DNA of 64,000 bases, taken from the NCBI GenBank assembly GCA_008704415.1, contig VXIS01000251.1, positions 1 through 64,000 on the forward strand, written 5' to 3'. Below the pieces are notes generated by a model. That model did not search any database, was not told where the DNA came from, and saw nothing but the letters and a program-made list of their open reading frames with translations. A program made the translations under genes and the position numbers. Shown here one piece after another: positions 13,512 to 23,830 of the stretch (positions within the stretch are counted from its first letter, which is position 1; the number at the start of each line of letters is the position of its first letter). This stretch comes from Sphaerosporella brunnea. Its lineage: Eukaryota; Ascomycota; Pezizomycetes; Pezizales; Pyronemataceae.

Positions 13512-15618
13512 GTTTGCTGTGGAAGACGGCGTGTAACGTAGTCAGAGAGGAAGGAGGAACGCGCTGACGACGGGCCCCGTTCAGGTCAGGGTGGGGGGAG
13601 AGCTGGAGCTCTTTAAACAAGAAAACGAAGGTGCTGCAAGTTGTTCACCTGACTGCCCCCGAGAGTGCTGGCCGGTCGAGGAGCACTTGCTGATCGGGCG
13701 GGATCAGACCCTCCCCTCTCCTCCCCTCCCCTCCCCCAGCGAGTGGACCGTGCGTACCGGGGCTGCTGGATTCCACAGAGCGCTACAGAATGCGGAGTAC
13801 AGTAGAGGAGCTACCGGAGCTAACGACCAGCTATGGATGCAGTTGGTTTTGCCGAGCAGCGAATAATGGCGTCACGGCGTCAAAGAGAGGCGAGGCAACA
13901 AGAGGGAGCGTGAGACTCGGAGCTGCCAGCAGCTCAACGGAAAGCAAGACGTGGCGGAGGGGGAGGGGGAGGGGGGGGGGGGAGAGCGAATGGAAAAACG
14001 CGGGATGATGAAGTGACGCAGAATCGCAATGCAGGTGACGCACGAGGTCACCGCAAGATGAGTTGCTGCAGCACATGTGAAGGCCAGGCCGGCAGAAGTC
14101 GCAAATCGAATCGGATCCAAGATCCCAGGGACCTGAAACCAACGAACGGCCCCCATCTCAGCGGCAATCTGCCGACAGCAACCGCGATCAGTCAGCAGCG
14201 GTGTGGGCGTGCAGGCAGCAGAGCAGCAGCAGAAGAAAAAGAAGAAGCAACAGCAGATTCCTCCTGAGATTCGATATATTATTGCAGGCTGGCGTATAAC
14301 TACTAGAGTATATGCACTCAACGATGCAGTCGGATTTCATCTAGCGAATGAAACCCCGCCTGTGCCCCTCTCCCTGACCGCGCTTATGTACGCAGCGCCC
14401 GAATTCCCCGGAGACTGCTCCATACGAGCCATATGAGCACTTGATTTCCCCTCTCTCGCTCGTTTGTGTGAGCTGCTGACAAAAATAAAAACTGCGATCA
14501 CATTGCGGAGAGCATCTCTCTCTTCCTGGACCAAGCTGCTCCGAAGCTGCAGGCGCAGTGGCCCGAGAGCCTGAATGGCCGCACGTGCGAGGTGACCAAC
14601 TTCCAAGTTCTTGCGGGGGTGCGTGTCGTGTCAGCGTGCAATCGAGGAGGAGGAGGCGGAGGAGGCGGAGGCGGCGGGCGGGGGACGCGAGGAAGTGACG
14701 ACAGCAAGCAGCACACGCTGCCATGCGCAGAAACCATATTCCGGCTCCGTGTATTGCGAAACGGACCAGGCTTCCCGGCGCACCATGTTTGCTAACCAGG
14801 TTTTGACCTCAGCAACATCCGGCGCCTTGTCCAAACCACCGGAACGTTCGAACGTTTGGCACGTTTGGCAGCGGCTGGAACTTTCTGCTGTTCTTCGGGG
14901 GACTGCTGAAGAAGTCTAGTACGGTACTCGCACATAGGAGCAGCAACCCCCGGGTCTCAGTTAGCCTTTGTCTGACAACCTTTGGTGAGGGACAAAGCGA
15001 GAGATGCAGGAGTGTGGGGTACTCAAGCGCTGGTGCGATGCACGGTGCTGCGTGACCTCTCGTGATGCAGGCGCTTTGAACTACGTACATACATTCCTGA
15101 CTAACTCCATCATCGTCAAAATGACCAGTCAGTATAAAGTTGCCAAATCTCGACCGGCGAGAAGTCTTTTCGCCCACGATCACATCCCAGTTTCTGCTCC
15201 ACATGCCTATTCACAATCCGTTAGCTGAACGATCTCCGTGCCGCCTGGGGTGTCTCAAACCGCCATCACGCGACCCCATCACCCGCGTTGGTTGAGCAAC
15301 CACCCTGATCCAGTCGGCGACGACGACATACGTATCGTACATTACATGAATGCCATGTAATGGCGGTCCGTACGGGTTGCCACTTCCCCCACACAACGGC
15401 AGTCTGCATTTGCATTTTGCATGGGGTATGTATGTATCACAGGGTTTGCACTCACAACCTGCGTCAGCGTGCCAGAAAATTTTCTCCAGTTCACGCCCGT
15501 TTGCTTTTGTATGTACAGCTGAGATATTCACAATCGCATCCACGCCGTAACTCCTTTGGCCCTGACGGAGCAGATTTTTTTTTGAAAAAAAAAAAAAAAA
15601 AAAAAAAAAAAACCAACT
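13512..15618. other. 2.1 kb intergenic region, low-complexity rich
   Basis: No gene is supported. Visible: CT-rich sequence at 13713-13738, GA/G-rich sequence at 13950-13985 ending in 12 G, a GGA/GGC repeat at about 14645-14683, and an A-run of about 28 nt at 15585-15612 just 3' of the RRP9 stop codon. The glucoamylase promoter must be in the left part. Confidence 0.45.
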
Positions 15619-17333
15619 CTAAGCCTCCCCCTCTCCCTCGGTATCCTTCTGGCTGCCCAGGGCATTCTTCTTGACCACCATGACATACCCTCCATTTCTT
15701 CCCTCCACCTCCATCCACCGTCCGAGCCTCAACTCCTTTCCGGTGCCTGCGCAGATTACGAGCTCAGGCTCCTTCCTGTCGCCTCTTTCAATCACGGAAA
15801 TCCCATTAATCACTCCTCGCACGGAGCCTTCACTGCCTATTATTCCCGCGGGCTCAAGCTTCTTTTTGTCTGCTGTTACTTTCCACACGCGGACCACGCC
15901 ATCCCAGGATCCTGACAGAACCAGATCGGAGTACGGGATGGCGGCGAGAGCGGTAACATAGCGGGGCTGAGGGGGGCAGGGCGGCTCCTGGGGAGGATCG
16001 GTCTCGGCGCTGGATTTTTCCGGCGCCGGAGGAGATGCAAGGCCGTGAGAGACTTGGATTGTGTGTATAGGCTTCTTCTTGTGGATAGACCAGAGGGAAA
16101 CATTTCTGCGTCTATCGTTAGTGCGTTCCTTTATAACTGTAACTAAGACCTGTAACACATACCCATTGTCACTGCCTGTGACGAAATGCTCGTCGTCGAT
16201 CATGGCAACCACATCCATGCTTCCTTCCTCGTATCGTATGCTGCCATCCTTGTTCTTCCGCGCCTTTCCATCTCCACCGCCGCGAAACACCAACTGCGTC
16301 TCGTCTACGATCTTCCATAATCTTGCTGTCCGGTCTCGAGCACCGACGGTGACGCAGCGCTCACCAGCCAATGCTGAGATTCCCACAACTTCGTCCTGGT
16401 GGCCAAAGAGGGTTTCCACATAGGCTAGCTCGTTTAGACTCCATAGCTTTATAGTTCTGTCGGAGGAGCTTGAGTAGACCTCGTTTGTTCCGCGCCGGAA
16501 CACGAGTCCCGTGACAGCTGCGCGGTGGTGCGCAAAAACTTTCAAGATTGTCAAATTTTCAGCATCCCACGCTATGAGCTTGTGGTCTTTTCCACCAGTC
16601 ACCACAAATTTCCCGTCCGCGGAAGCTGCAACACAGAGGATGTCGTCGGTGTGTCCCTCAAAGCTCTGGTTACCCTTTCGGCCTCCCCTAACATAGCGTA
16701 CCCGTTTCGGTTTTTTGGCCGGAGTGTTATTCTTGGTAGCGGGCGAAGGGGGGTATGCAGGCAGTTCCCACTTTATGAGGTATCGGTCCCTGGTGACGGT
16801 GTAGATGTAAGGATTGGAAACCGCAATGCCAGTGGTCGTGGCAGAGTCCATGCGAAAAAGAGCAGACACAGCATTGTCGAACGCAAACTTATCCGCAATA
16901 TGGCGATACAGACGTCCCTTCTCTTCCGCCACATCCTCCTTCAGCCGCTGTGCGATAAGGTCACGGTCGATCTCGGCGGCGTCGAATTCACCCTCATCTG
17001 TGGCAAAAAAACGTCAGCCTGGCGCCTCCCCATTGTTGTTTAAGGCAGAACCGTACCAACTTCCTGGCGGATGTTGTCGAGGTACTGCTGAGCGAGTCTC
17101 AATCTCTTTTCCGCCGCAGTCTCCCCCGCAAACTCGTCATCTTCATCCTCCTCATCGGATCCTAGCGGCGCAGCATTCTCGTCCTCAGATTCGTCGCTCA
17201 AGACCTCATCTTCGTCTCTAGATTTCCTTGTGGGACGCGCATCGTTCTGCCGTACTTTTTTGGATTTGTTTCCTGTGGCAGCTTCGGCGCGTTTCCGTTT
17301 CGCAGAGCCCGGCAGGGTGAAGAAGGAAGACAT
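15619..17333 (-). CDS. RRP9: U3 snoRNP WD-repeat protein Rrp9 (U3-55K)
   Basis: There are three exons: 17057-17333, 16163-16997 and 15619-16105, giving 532 residues. Rrp9 binds U3 snoRNA in the nucleolus and is part of the small-subunit processome that cleaves pre-rRNA. The N-terminus has a Lys/Arg cluster (residues about 10-45) and an acidic stretch, then a helical segment (AAEKRLRLAQQYLDNIRQEV joined to DEGEFDAAEIDRDLIAQRL). The WD propeller follows: GHTDDILCVAASADGKFVVTGGKDHKLIAWD, VYSSSSDRTIKLWS, CVTVGARDRTARLWK, HFVTGSDNGNVSLWS and LVLSGSWDGVVRVWK are visible blades. The second intron (16106-16162, 57 nt) is in frame without stops; splicing is needed to make the blade GSDNGNVSLWS, which is far more WD-like than the read-through. 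It is divergent from the proteasome gene. Confidence 0.92.
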
Positions 17334-17664
17334 TGCGTGGTAACCAGATTGTTATTAACTCGCAGAGGGATCCCTTTCGTGACAAGTGCGATTGTTTTTG
17401 CTCGGTAGGGTGTTTGGCGATCACCGGCAAAGGGGTGCGCGGAAGGTCATGTCGTCTGGTCAAAGTAGGGTTCTCGAGAGAGTCCGAAATATTTTTTTCG
17501 CCTCGTTCGCTTCAGAACGAGAAGCTTGGCGTCACGGGCTACGAGGGTGGGCTGGCTGGCTGAGCTAAACCGTGCTTGTTCCACCAACGCCAGTTGAGCT
17601 TCAACTCAACTGCCACCACGGAAACACATCATATCCATCGAATCACCATCGCTATCCCGTCAAA
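17334..17664. promoter_or_regulatory. Bidirectional promoter, RRP9 / proteasome beta-4
   Basis: This 331-bp gap separates two divergent start codons. The sequence ACTGCCACC at 17609-17617 reads GGTGGCAGT on the other strand, 7 of 9 matches to the proteasome-associated control element GGTGGCAAA known from yeasts. Whether this element works in filamentous fungi is not established here, so the site is only a candidate. Confidence 0.35.
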
Positions 17665-18531
17665 ATGTGAGCTTCGCTTATCTTGGGATGCTGCGGGAGA
17701 GCTTGCTGGTACCATACTAATGCTGCCGCTTGCAGGGAGGTTCTTCTCGGCATCACAGGAAAGGACTTTACGCTCGTTGCTGCGTCCAACGCGGCCATGC
17801 GCGGCGTCACCATCCTCAAGGCGGAGGACGACAAGACCAGGACTCTGAATGCGCACACGATGATGGCATACTCGGGGGAGGCGGGTGACACTGGTATTCC
17901 GTTCTCGATGGAAGCGAAGATGGAATGAGTGAGGGAGGAAAGCTCACACGCCGGGGGTGCAGTGCAGTTCGCGGAGTACATCCAGGCCAACGTGCAGCTC
18001 TACGGCATGCGCAACAACGCAAACTGGCAGCTCTCACCTTCCGCCGTGGCTTCCTTCATCCGCCGGGAGCTGGCTAGATCGCTGCGCTCGAGGGTGTGTC
18101 GACCTTATCCTACCAACTCCCTCGTCCTCGCGCGACGCTGATCCCCTTTGCAGAACGCTTACCACGTGAACCTTCTTGTCGGCGGATTCGATACCACTAC
18201 AAACAAACCCCACCTCTACTGGCTCGACCATCTGGCGGCGCAGGCGGCGGTGCCCTATGCCGCCCACGGATACGCACAGTACTACTGTCTGTCCATCTTA
18301 GACAAACATCACCACCCCGACATTTCATTAGAGAAGGGATTGGAGCTGATGCGGATGTGCCACGATGAGGTTGGCCAACCTTCCACTGCCTACGGCTCGG
18401 GATCGGGAGCCTTCGGTGTTGCAACAATAGCTGACATTTGTAAACAGCTCGTCAAGCGGTTACCGATAGACTTCAAGGGTCTTAATGTCAAGATCATCAC
18501 GGCAAAGGGTGTGGAGAAGGTCGAACTTTAG
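17665..18531 (+). CDS. PRE1: 20S proteasome subunit beta-4 (Pre1)
   Basis: There are five exons: 17665-17666, 17736-17893, 17963-18093, 18154-18369 and 18448-18531, giving 196 residues. The spliced protein starts [24 protein letters not shown] and continues [67 protein letters not shown] and [17 protein letters not shown], the classic beta-4 pattern. Beta-4 is a structural ring subunit without the catalytic N-terminal threonine. The first exon contributes only AT of the start codon; the G comes from exon 2 after a 69-nt intron (17667-17735) with donor GTGAGC, a CTAAT branch-like site and TTGCAG. The last intron (18370-18447, 78 nt) is stop-free and in frame with a weak GTTGGC donor; skipping it would insert 26 residues before the conserved PIDFKG segment. 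Confidence 0.93.
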
Positions 18532-18802
18532 ATGGTTACATAAAGTTGATTGTCCACGCTGTTTGTGAAATTTGAACTTAATCCCGAGGATGGGTGATCG
18601 AGCCATGAGTCGCAAAATTCAATCACAGCCGGGTCCTGCTACCCATCTTGAAAGAACACCATTCAACTGCTCACAATGATCCGGTGAACACGAACAAGTC
18701 GTATGGAAATCAAAAGAATCAAAAGAATCAAACATTCCGAAAAAAAAAAATAGAAACTGGCCGGCAGCTCCTGCACTCCTTCCCATCCCAAACAAAACCA
18801 AC
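18532..18802. other. Convergent 3' intergenic region
   Basis: The proteasome gene (+) and the small 110-residue gene (-) end toward each other here. No gene or clear repeat is visible apart from a short GAATCAAAA duplication at about 18712-18730. Confidence 0.4.
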
Positions 18803-19135
18803 TTACTTCTCCATTCTACTCTTCGCCTTCTTATCAATTTCATCCAAAATACCTATTTGTCTCTCATACTCCTCGATAATCAGCCCCATCTCGTGTTTTG
18901 CGAGCGCAGCGCGGTTGTGCAGCAGTTTAGCGTATTCTGCAATGTTCTTGCAGTTGTGTGAGAAGATCTTGTGCAGCACGTGGTCCGATGTCTTCCAGCT
19001 TAGCACTGTTATGTCGAATTGCAGCTGCTCGAACTCGGTTTGCACTTCTTCGAGCTTGGGGATGAAGATTGGGATTGGTGGCCGCCCCGGGAAATCCTCG
19101 TCGAACTTGAACTCTGGGTCGGAGTATTTGGTCAT
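18803..19135 (-). CDS. Small helical protein, 110 residues, unknown
   Basis: This is a single uninterrupted frame with its own ATG. I do not recognise a family. The N-terminal 30 residues (KYSDPEFKFDEDFPGRPPIPIFIPKLEE) are acidic and proline-rich; the rest looks fully helical with heptad-like spacing (LEEVQTEFEQLQFDI, then NIAEYAKLLHNRAALAKHEMGLIIEEYERQIGILDEIDKKAKSRM). That is the look of a small coiled-coil subunit of a larger assembly. The amphipathic pattern, absence of low complexity and the distinct frame argue for a real gene. It is convergent with the proteasome gene. A comparison with small kinetochore, BLOC-1 or Mediator subunits would be a reasonable first test, but nothing in the sequence names one. 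Confidence 0.6.
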   Translation of the reverse strand: MTKYSDPEFKFDEDFPGRPPIPIFIPKLEEVQTEFEQLQFDITVLSWKTSDHVLHKIFSHNCKNIAEYAKLLHNRAALAKHEMGLIIEEYERQIGILDEIDKKAKSRMEK

Positions 19136-19921
19136 GGCGTGCTGGGGTTGTGGTGTTGGTTGTTTGGTGTTGTGAAGGTCCTTGTTGTAAATTGTTGGTC
19201 AAGGAGAGTCAGCGGGGTTGTGATATAGACACGCTGGATCCACTTGATGCGTCCGCCTGGGCTTTTGTGGATGTGTGGAGATGTCTGATGCACGGTTCAA
19301 GATGAGAGCTGGTTGTTGGTTCGCTCCGGCGTGCATGGTACTCAACTTGTTGTGGACCTTTTTGTTGTGGGGCAATATGAACGGTGATGGAACGATTTTT
19401 GTAAAAACGTTCAGCGGTTTTGATCAAGTTGAGGCCTAAACACAAAGAATAGAACAGCAGAGAATTGAATCGCCTGGAAAACAGGGGCGTTCCCGAATGC
19501 AGGCCTCAACGTGGTAGGTATGTCAACTGGTTCTGCTGCGTATGTGGGCAGCCAGCGCTATGGAATACTTTCTTGCATGCAGAGATCCAGGAACCAAGGG
19601 GGCGGATCCAGCTGAAGAATGTGACAGAATAAGCAAACTCGTAGACGGGACCAACATGTCTATAACACTCTCGTCCTCTGAGACATGCGGCTGACCTACT
19701 TCGAATCCTCCAAGCAATCATCTGCCGCTTTACCCCCCAAGTAGATCATGTTTCTTTTTCTGGTAGATGACAGCTGTGCTCAAATGATTGCATTAGGGGA
19801 GCCTATTCACAACATAGCACTCGAAAAAATGCAGCCAAGAGCTCCAATAGTTTGTTTGCATGCATAAAAATCTCATCCCAAGTACGCCAATCCCAGAAAA
19901 AAAAGCCCACAAATCCAATGA
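19136..19921. other. 0.8 kb intergenic region, no gene seen
   Basis: This separates two small minus-strand genes. No recognisable frame or repeat is present. The left part should be the promoter of the 110-residue gene. Confidence 0.4.
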
Positions 19922-20317
19922 TCAATCTCCCCTCCGCCTCCCTTCAGACCAGGGTCTCTGTGGCCACCTACCGCTCTCATACTTTGCCTGCCAATGCACC
20001 ATGCAGCCATCGTCACAACAATTCGTCCAATGGCCCCAAGAATGCTTTTCCTCCTCTGTCCTGGTATCAGGCTTTGGTTCCAGCAGCTTCGCAAGCTGGT
20101 CCGCATCCGGCGCAGGCCAGTCCCAGTCTTCGTCGTCTTTTGTTGTTTCGACGGCTGCGGGCGCTTGGGCTCCAGCCTCCTCCGCCTCCTCCTTCGCGTT
20201 GTTTCTCCGCCTATGTCTGGGTCTGTGCCGCTTTTTCTTGGGCTTGTTGCAGGTGCCGGCAGCTACTGCTGGTGCCGCTTTGTCGATGCTGTCCGACTGG
20301 CCTTGCTTTTCGGACAC
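19922..20317 (-). CDS. 131-residue protein with a C-x3/4-C-x2-H motif
   Basis: This is a single exon. Residues 25-38 are very basic (KPKKKRHRPRHRRR) and look like a nuclear or nucleic-acid-binding signal; residues 41-90 are acidic and Ala-rich. The C-terminus carries WGHWTNCCDDGCMVHWQAK followed by RWPQRPW (about residues 94-123), with C100, C101, C105 and H108 as possible metal ligands. I recall very similar C-[YF]-x-D-x-C-x2-H-x3-K blocks followed by Tyr/Trp-Pro in fungal retrotransposon polyproteins and in small orphan proteins; this is memory, not a search. No other transposon part is nearby, so it could be a domesticated module or an independent small zinc-binding protein. Function is unknown. 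Confidence 0.55.
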   Translation of the reverse strand: MSEKQGQSDSIDKAAPAVAAGTCNKPKKKRHRPRHRRRNNAKEEAEEAGAQAPAAVETTKDDEDWDWPAPDADQLAKLLEPKPDTRTEEEKHSWGHWTNCCDDGCMVHWQAKYESGRWPQRPWSEGRRRGD

Positions 20318-21734
20318 ATCGCGCGCGGGCGAGGGCTGGGCAGGATAGGGATGATCAGGACGCCGCTGCGCATGGCGAGAGATATCGAACTTACTCTGGA
20401 GACCAAACGAGAGCTCGACATGGTGGTGTTGAGTGTTTTGGGGGAATCAACCCGATCTCCCTGGGATCAGCTGATCGTGAGTTTCGTTGAGGGAGGCAAC
20501 TTTGTGCTGCAGCTGTCAATTTATACATAGGGGGCGGGTGGGGGCGTGCGCGGTTCAGCCCTACTACCTACCTTTTTTCAAAAAGCAAAAAAACTCAGGG
20601 GGTTCGCAATCTAAGTTCCCTGCCAGAGAGTCCTTATTGTTGCAGATGTTCGCGATGCCGTTGCGGCAATGCAATGTGCCGCTGCGACGATGCGCCGTTG
20701 CGACAATGATGCGGACCAGAACAAAAAGTTTACCTATCCAAGCCGAGGAAACCCTTTGGTACCTAGGTTGACGTTATGAGGATCCGGTGGGTGCTACGGC
20801 AAATTTGATGGGGTTGCACGGTCCAGCTTTGCGCAACACCGCAATTCCCAGCCTCCGAGATCGTTCTCAGTCGTAATTTGTCAATTCATTGGCTTCCTGA
20901 AAGATCACCGAGCGTGAGAGTGACTCAGAATTAGTTGATTTTCCGAGCTAGTCGACTCATTGAGCATCACTTACGAGCCATAGAGTGGAGGAGAAAATCA
21001 AAGCCACTAAGTACTTCAAAATCTAAAACCACGTACGAAATTGAGGGAAGAAAATTTCATTTTTTGTAGAATAAACAGCTTTGGTCATCCAGTAGCTAGG
21101 CTGCTAGAGTCGTTTAATGATGGGAGTGGGATAATGGATGAATTTTCGGTCAAAGGCATTTAGCTCATGCATATAAAGCTGGCGGGAGATTCATGTTTCA
21201 TGAAAACTGAAGCTCTGTAACAACGAAAAAAAAGATTAAAAAAATCATAGCCTGAGGGCGAAGGTCATTTTTAACGCATTTTACTCGGTAAGATCGAAGG
21301 TTGGGGTTGATAATAGGTCAAGGCGTCGAGCGAAAATCCAGAGTCTTCAGATATTAAACTCGGAGCAACCCTGAGAACTTTGTTCGGCCCCAGCTTGAGC
21401 CGATGTTAATTTTGTGGGTGAGATTGCGCAAAGATATCCGGGCTCCCAAAATTTTGGTTACAGTAATGTCGCAATATTCACAGCCATAACCGCATTTTGA
21501 AGGCTCTATATTGTGCGAGGCCCTTAGTTTCGACAGAAAGCCCGCTGCTCGCACTGTGGTGAATGATTACGATAGAGTTTTTGAGAGAAAAGGCAAAGCT
21601 GTTAAGGTTTAAGTTTCAACTTCAAGCATACATATGATAGTCATATGGCCATGTGGGCAATGACTTATTCAAGTTTGGGAAAACATATAAAGGGAGTAAG
21701 TAGCGATGCAGATTAAAGCCTTTTCCAAACAACC
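20318..21734. other. 1.4 kb intergenic region, partly AT-rich
   Basis: No gene is seen. At 20650-20720 a degenerate motif like GCCGTTGCGNCAATG recurs three to four times. From about 20870 to 21700 the DNA is clearly more AT-rich than the neighbouring genes and has no long open frame; this may be an old, mutated repeat or simply a long promoter for the membrane-protein gene downstream. Confidence 0.4.
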
Positions 21735-22754
21735 ATGGAGCCGGAGACCTGCACCATGAAGGCCACCGAGGAGTCAACGCCGACAGCGACTCCAACCTCT
21801 TCATCTTTTGAGCTTCCAACCTACCCCAACACGATAGCTCATGCTCCACCTGGCTTAAATCCCGAGCCCTCCGAACCCGAATCTCCCCCAGCCTTCACGC
21901 AATATGAGCCGACAACCCGGACTCTCCGTTACGGCAAAGTTGTCGCCCACGATGAACATCTTAACAACGATGGCGAAGCCCTCTATCAATTCATTATGGC
22001 TATTGGCCCTCCCCTGCTACTCATGCACCTGAGGGGCTTGCATCTAGTGCCCAACTCCTCCAAACCCGAATACCATACAGTGACCGATTTCTCGTTCTAC
22101 CTTGATCTTTCCGCTCTCCTCGCACCGGGTCGTCTGTCTGCCATTAGTCCAGACCAAAAAAGATACCGAGGATCCCGTTTCGAGCACCTGGGAGGTCCAG
22201 TAGAGGACGCACCAAGTGTCCGTGATTGGTGCCACGACTACGTCGGCTCCTCGGCCCCATGGAAGAAATTCAACCTTCACAAACGCGTGTTGGGGCTCAA
22301 GAAAGACACGCTCAGAGCTTGCGCTTATAGGTGGATCCGCGCCACTGGGTATGAGGGGAACATTGAAATCAGTTTTACCGCAGAGCGGAGATCTGTGGCC
22401 GTTACCCCCGATAACCTGGTCAGCAAACTTAGATATGGCCGGGCGAAGTGGTTCTTTTATCTCACATTCTTGTGGATTTTGACGTGGCCACTGTTGTTTT
22501 TCTTTACCAAGAGGTGGGCGGTTGTGGATGCGTTTTTTGAGGCGCAAGAGAGAGAAACGGAGCAGTGGGTAAGGCGGTGGGAGTGGACTGTCATGAGGCT
22601 GGTACGGGATCGTGCCTTTGGAGGGGTATATGGGGAAACAATCCCAAGTCCTTCAAGTGATACGTACTCACCCCGGGCCCAGCAAGGAGTTGAGAGCCCG
22701 AGTGGGGGAAGAAGAGATGGCCTTCAGTGGTGGGGCGGCCATACAGTACGGTAG
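21735..22754 (+). CDS. Uncharacterised membrane protein of filamentous fungi
   Basis: This is a single-exon gene of 339 residues. The first 60 residues are Pro/Ser/Thr/Glu-rich and probably disordered. The middle contains conserved-looking blocks around TVTDFSFYLDLSALLAP and WCHDYVGSSAPWKKFNLHKRVLGL. A strongly hydrophobic segment in RYGRAKWFFYLTFLWILTWP (and the next eight residues) forms one transmembrane helix or a hairpin near residues 235-262, followed by a charged region and a Ser/Gly-rich tail. I recall the arrangement (an LRYGKAKWFFYFTFLWI-like segment after a basic domain) from a widespread family of unknown function in Pezizomycotina; no activity is known to me. Another possible start is the second ATG at residue 8. 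Confidence 0.75.
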   Translation: MEPETCTMKATEESTPTATPTSSSFELPTYPNTIAHAPPGLNPEPSEPESPPAFTQYEPTTRTLRYGKVVAHDEHLNNDGEALYQFIMAIGPPLLLMHLRGLHLVPNSSKPEYHTVTDFSFYLDLSALLAPGRLSAISPDQKRYRGSRFEHLGGPVEDAPSVRDWCHDYVGSSAPWKKFNLHKRVLGLKKDTLRACAYRWIRATGYEGNIEISFTAERRSVAVTPDNLVSKLRYGRAKWFFYLTFLWILTWPLLFFFTKRWAVVDAFFEAQERETEQWVRRWEWTVMRLVRDRAFGGVYGETIPSPSSDTYSPRAQQGVESPSGGRRDGLQWWGGHTVR

Positions 22755-23355
22755 CCAAATAGATACTAGGTTCAAGCAAGCGGACCCTATTCAACATCGC
22801 CAATCAAAATGAGGTTAAACTTATTCTTTCGAGGCTTAGAATCATTCTAGAGCAATACGTGACAATACATTACATTGCAATACTGTCACAATACAGGCCT
22901 GCATCCCTAATCTCAGGACTCTAAATAGAGTAATCAATATGTGCCAAGATGCTTGAAAGTACCGCGAGGGTTAAGGGATGAGTTAGGTATGAGTGACACA
23001 TGATGATTGCCAGGCACTGGAAGGCCAGTAGGTTGTAAGGCTTTTTTTCTTGTGGAGGGTGCGCCCTACCGACAAGCCAGCCTTTCGCTCCAAAAAATAC
23101 GGTAGCCTTGGAAAGTAACTTTTCGAATATTTACAACGCTATGTAGATACTTGGAATTCAAGATGTGTCGTTGCAAGCTTATGCATGGCCCACACGGGGG
23201 CCGGAAGCGATCCGAAGTCCGCGCTTGATCTTCAAGAAACTGCAGGGCTGGCGGCGGCGCAACGGGCCGCCATTCCGTCCATCCCAGGCGGATAGCGAAT
23301 TCTACGATATAAATTGCGCAGTGCCGCCTACGATGATCCAGGTCAACAACCCGCG
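22755..23355. other. 0.6 kb intergenic region, no gene seen
   Basis: Sequence between the membrane-protein gene and the broken glycosidase. An inverted-repeat-like cluster of GTGACAATAC / TGTCACAATAC lies at about 22859-22895. No coding unit is supported. Confidence 0.35.
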
Positions 23356-23830
23356 ATGAAGTCCATCAACGAAAAGGAAGGTTTGCTTGAGCTTCTGGAG
23401 CAATTACCACTAAGCGGTCACCGACAGCAACAGAAAAAGAACACATGTCGATTCAACAGCAGCAAACGGACCCGGAAGTTAGTGGTTGCCGCGCTTGCAG
23501 TTGCGGCGTTGTATTATAACAGCGCTGATTTGTTCCTTGCGAAATCTGAGGGGCCCGGTATTGTGGGGGAAACTTACCAATGGCAAAGCGAGGGATGGTT
23601 TCCCAGTCGTCAGTTCCCCTGCCCAAAAAATCTCCATCCCACACTTGCGTCTGACTTCTCGACAAGCTCGTGGAGGAACTATCCAAAATTGGGAGGAAAG
23701 TTATCGAAAGGCAGCAGAGCTGGTTGGGAAGATGACCCTGCTCGAGAAGGTGGGTGTTCTGTTTTGCGGGCTCATATTGACAGGTTTGCTCACACGGAGA
23801 TAGGTTAATATCACTACTGGCACTGCATGT

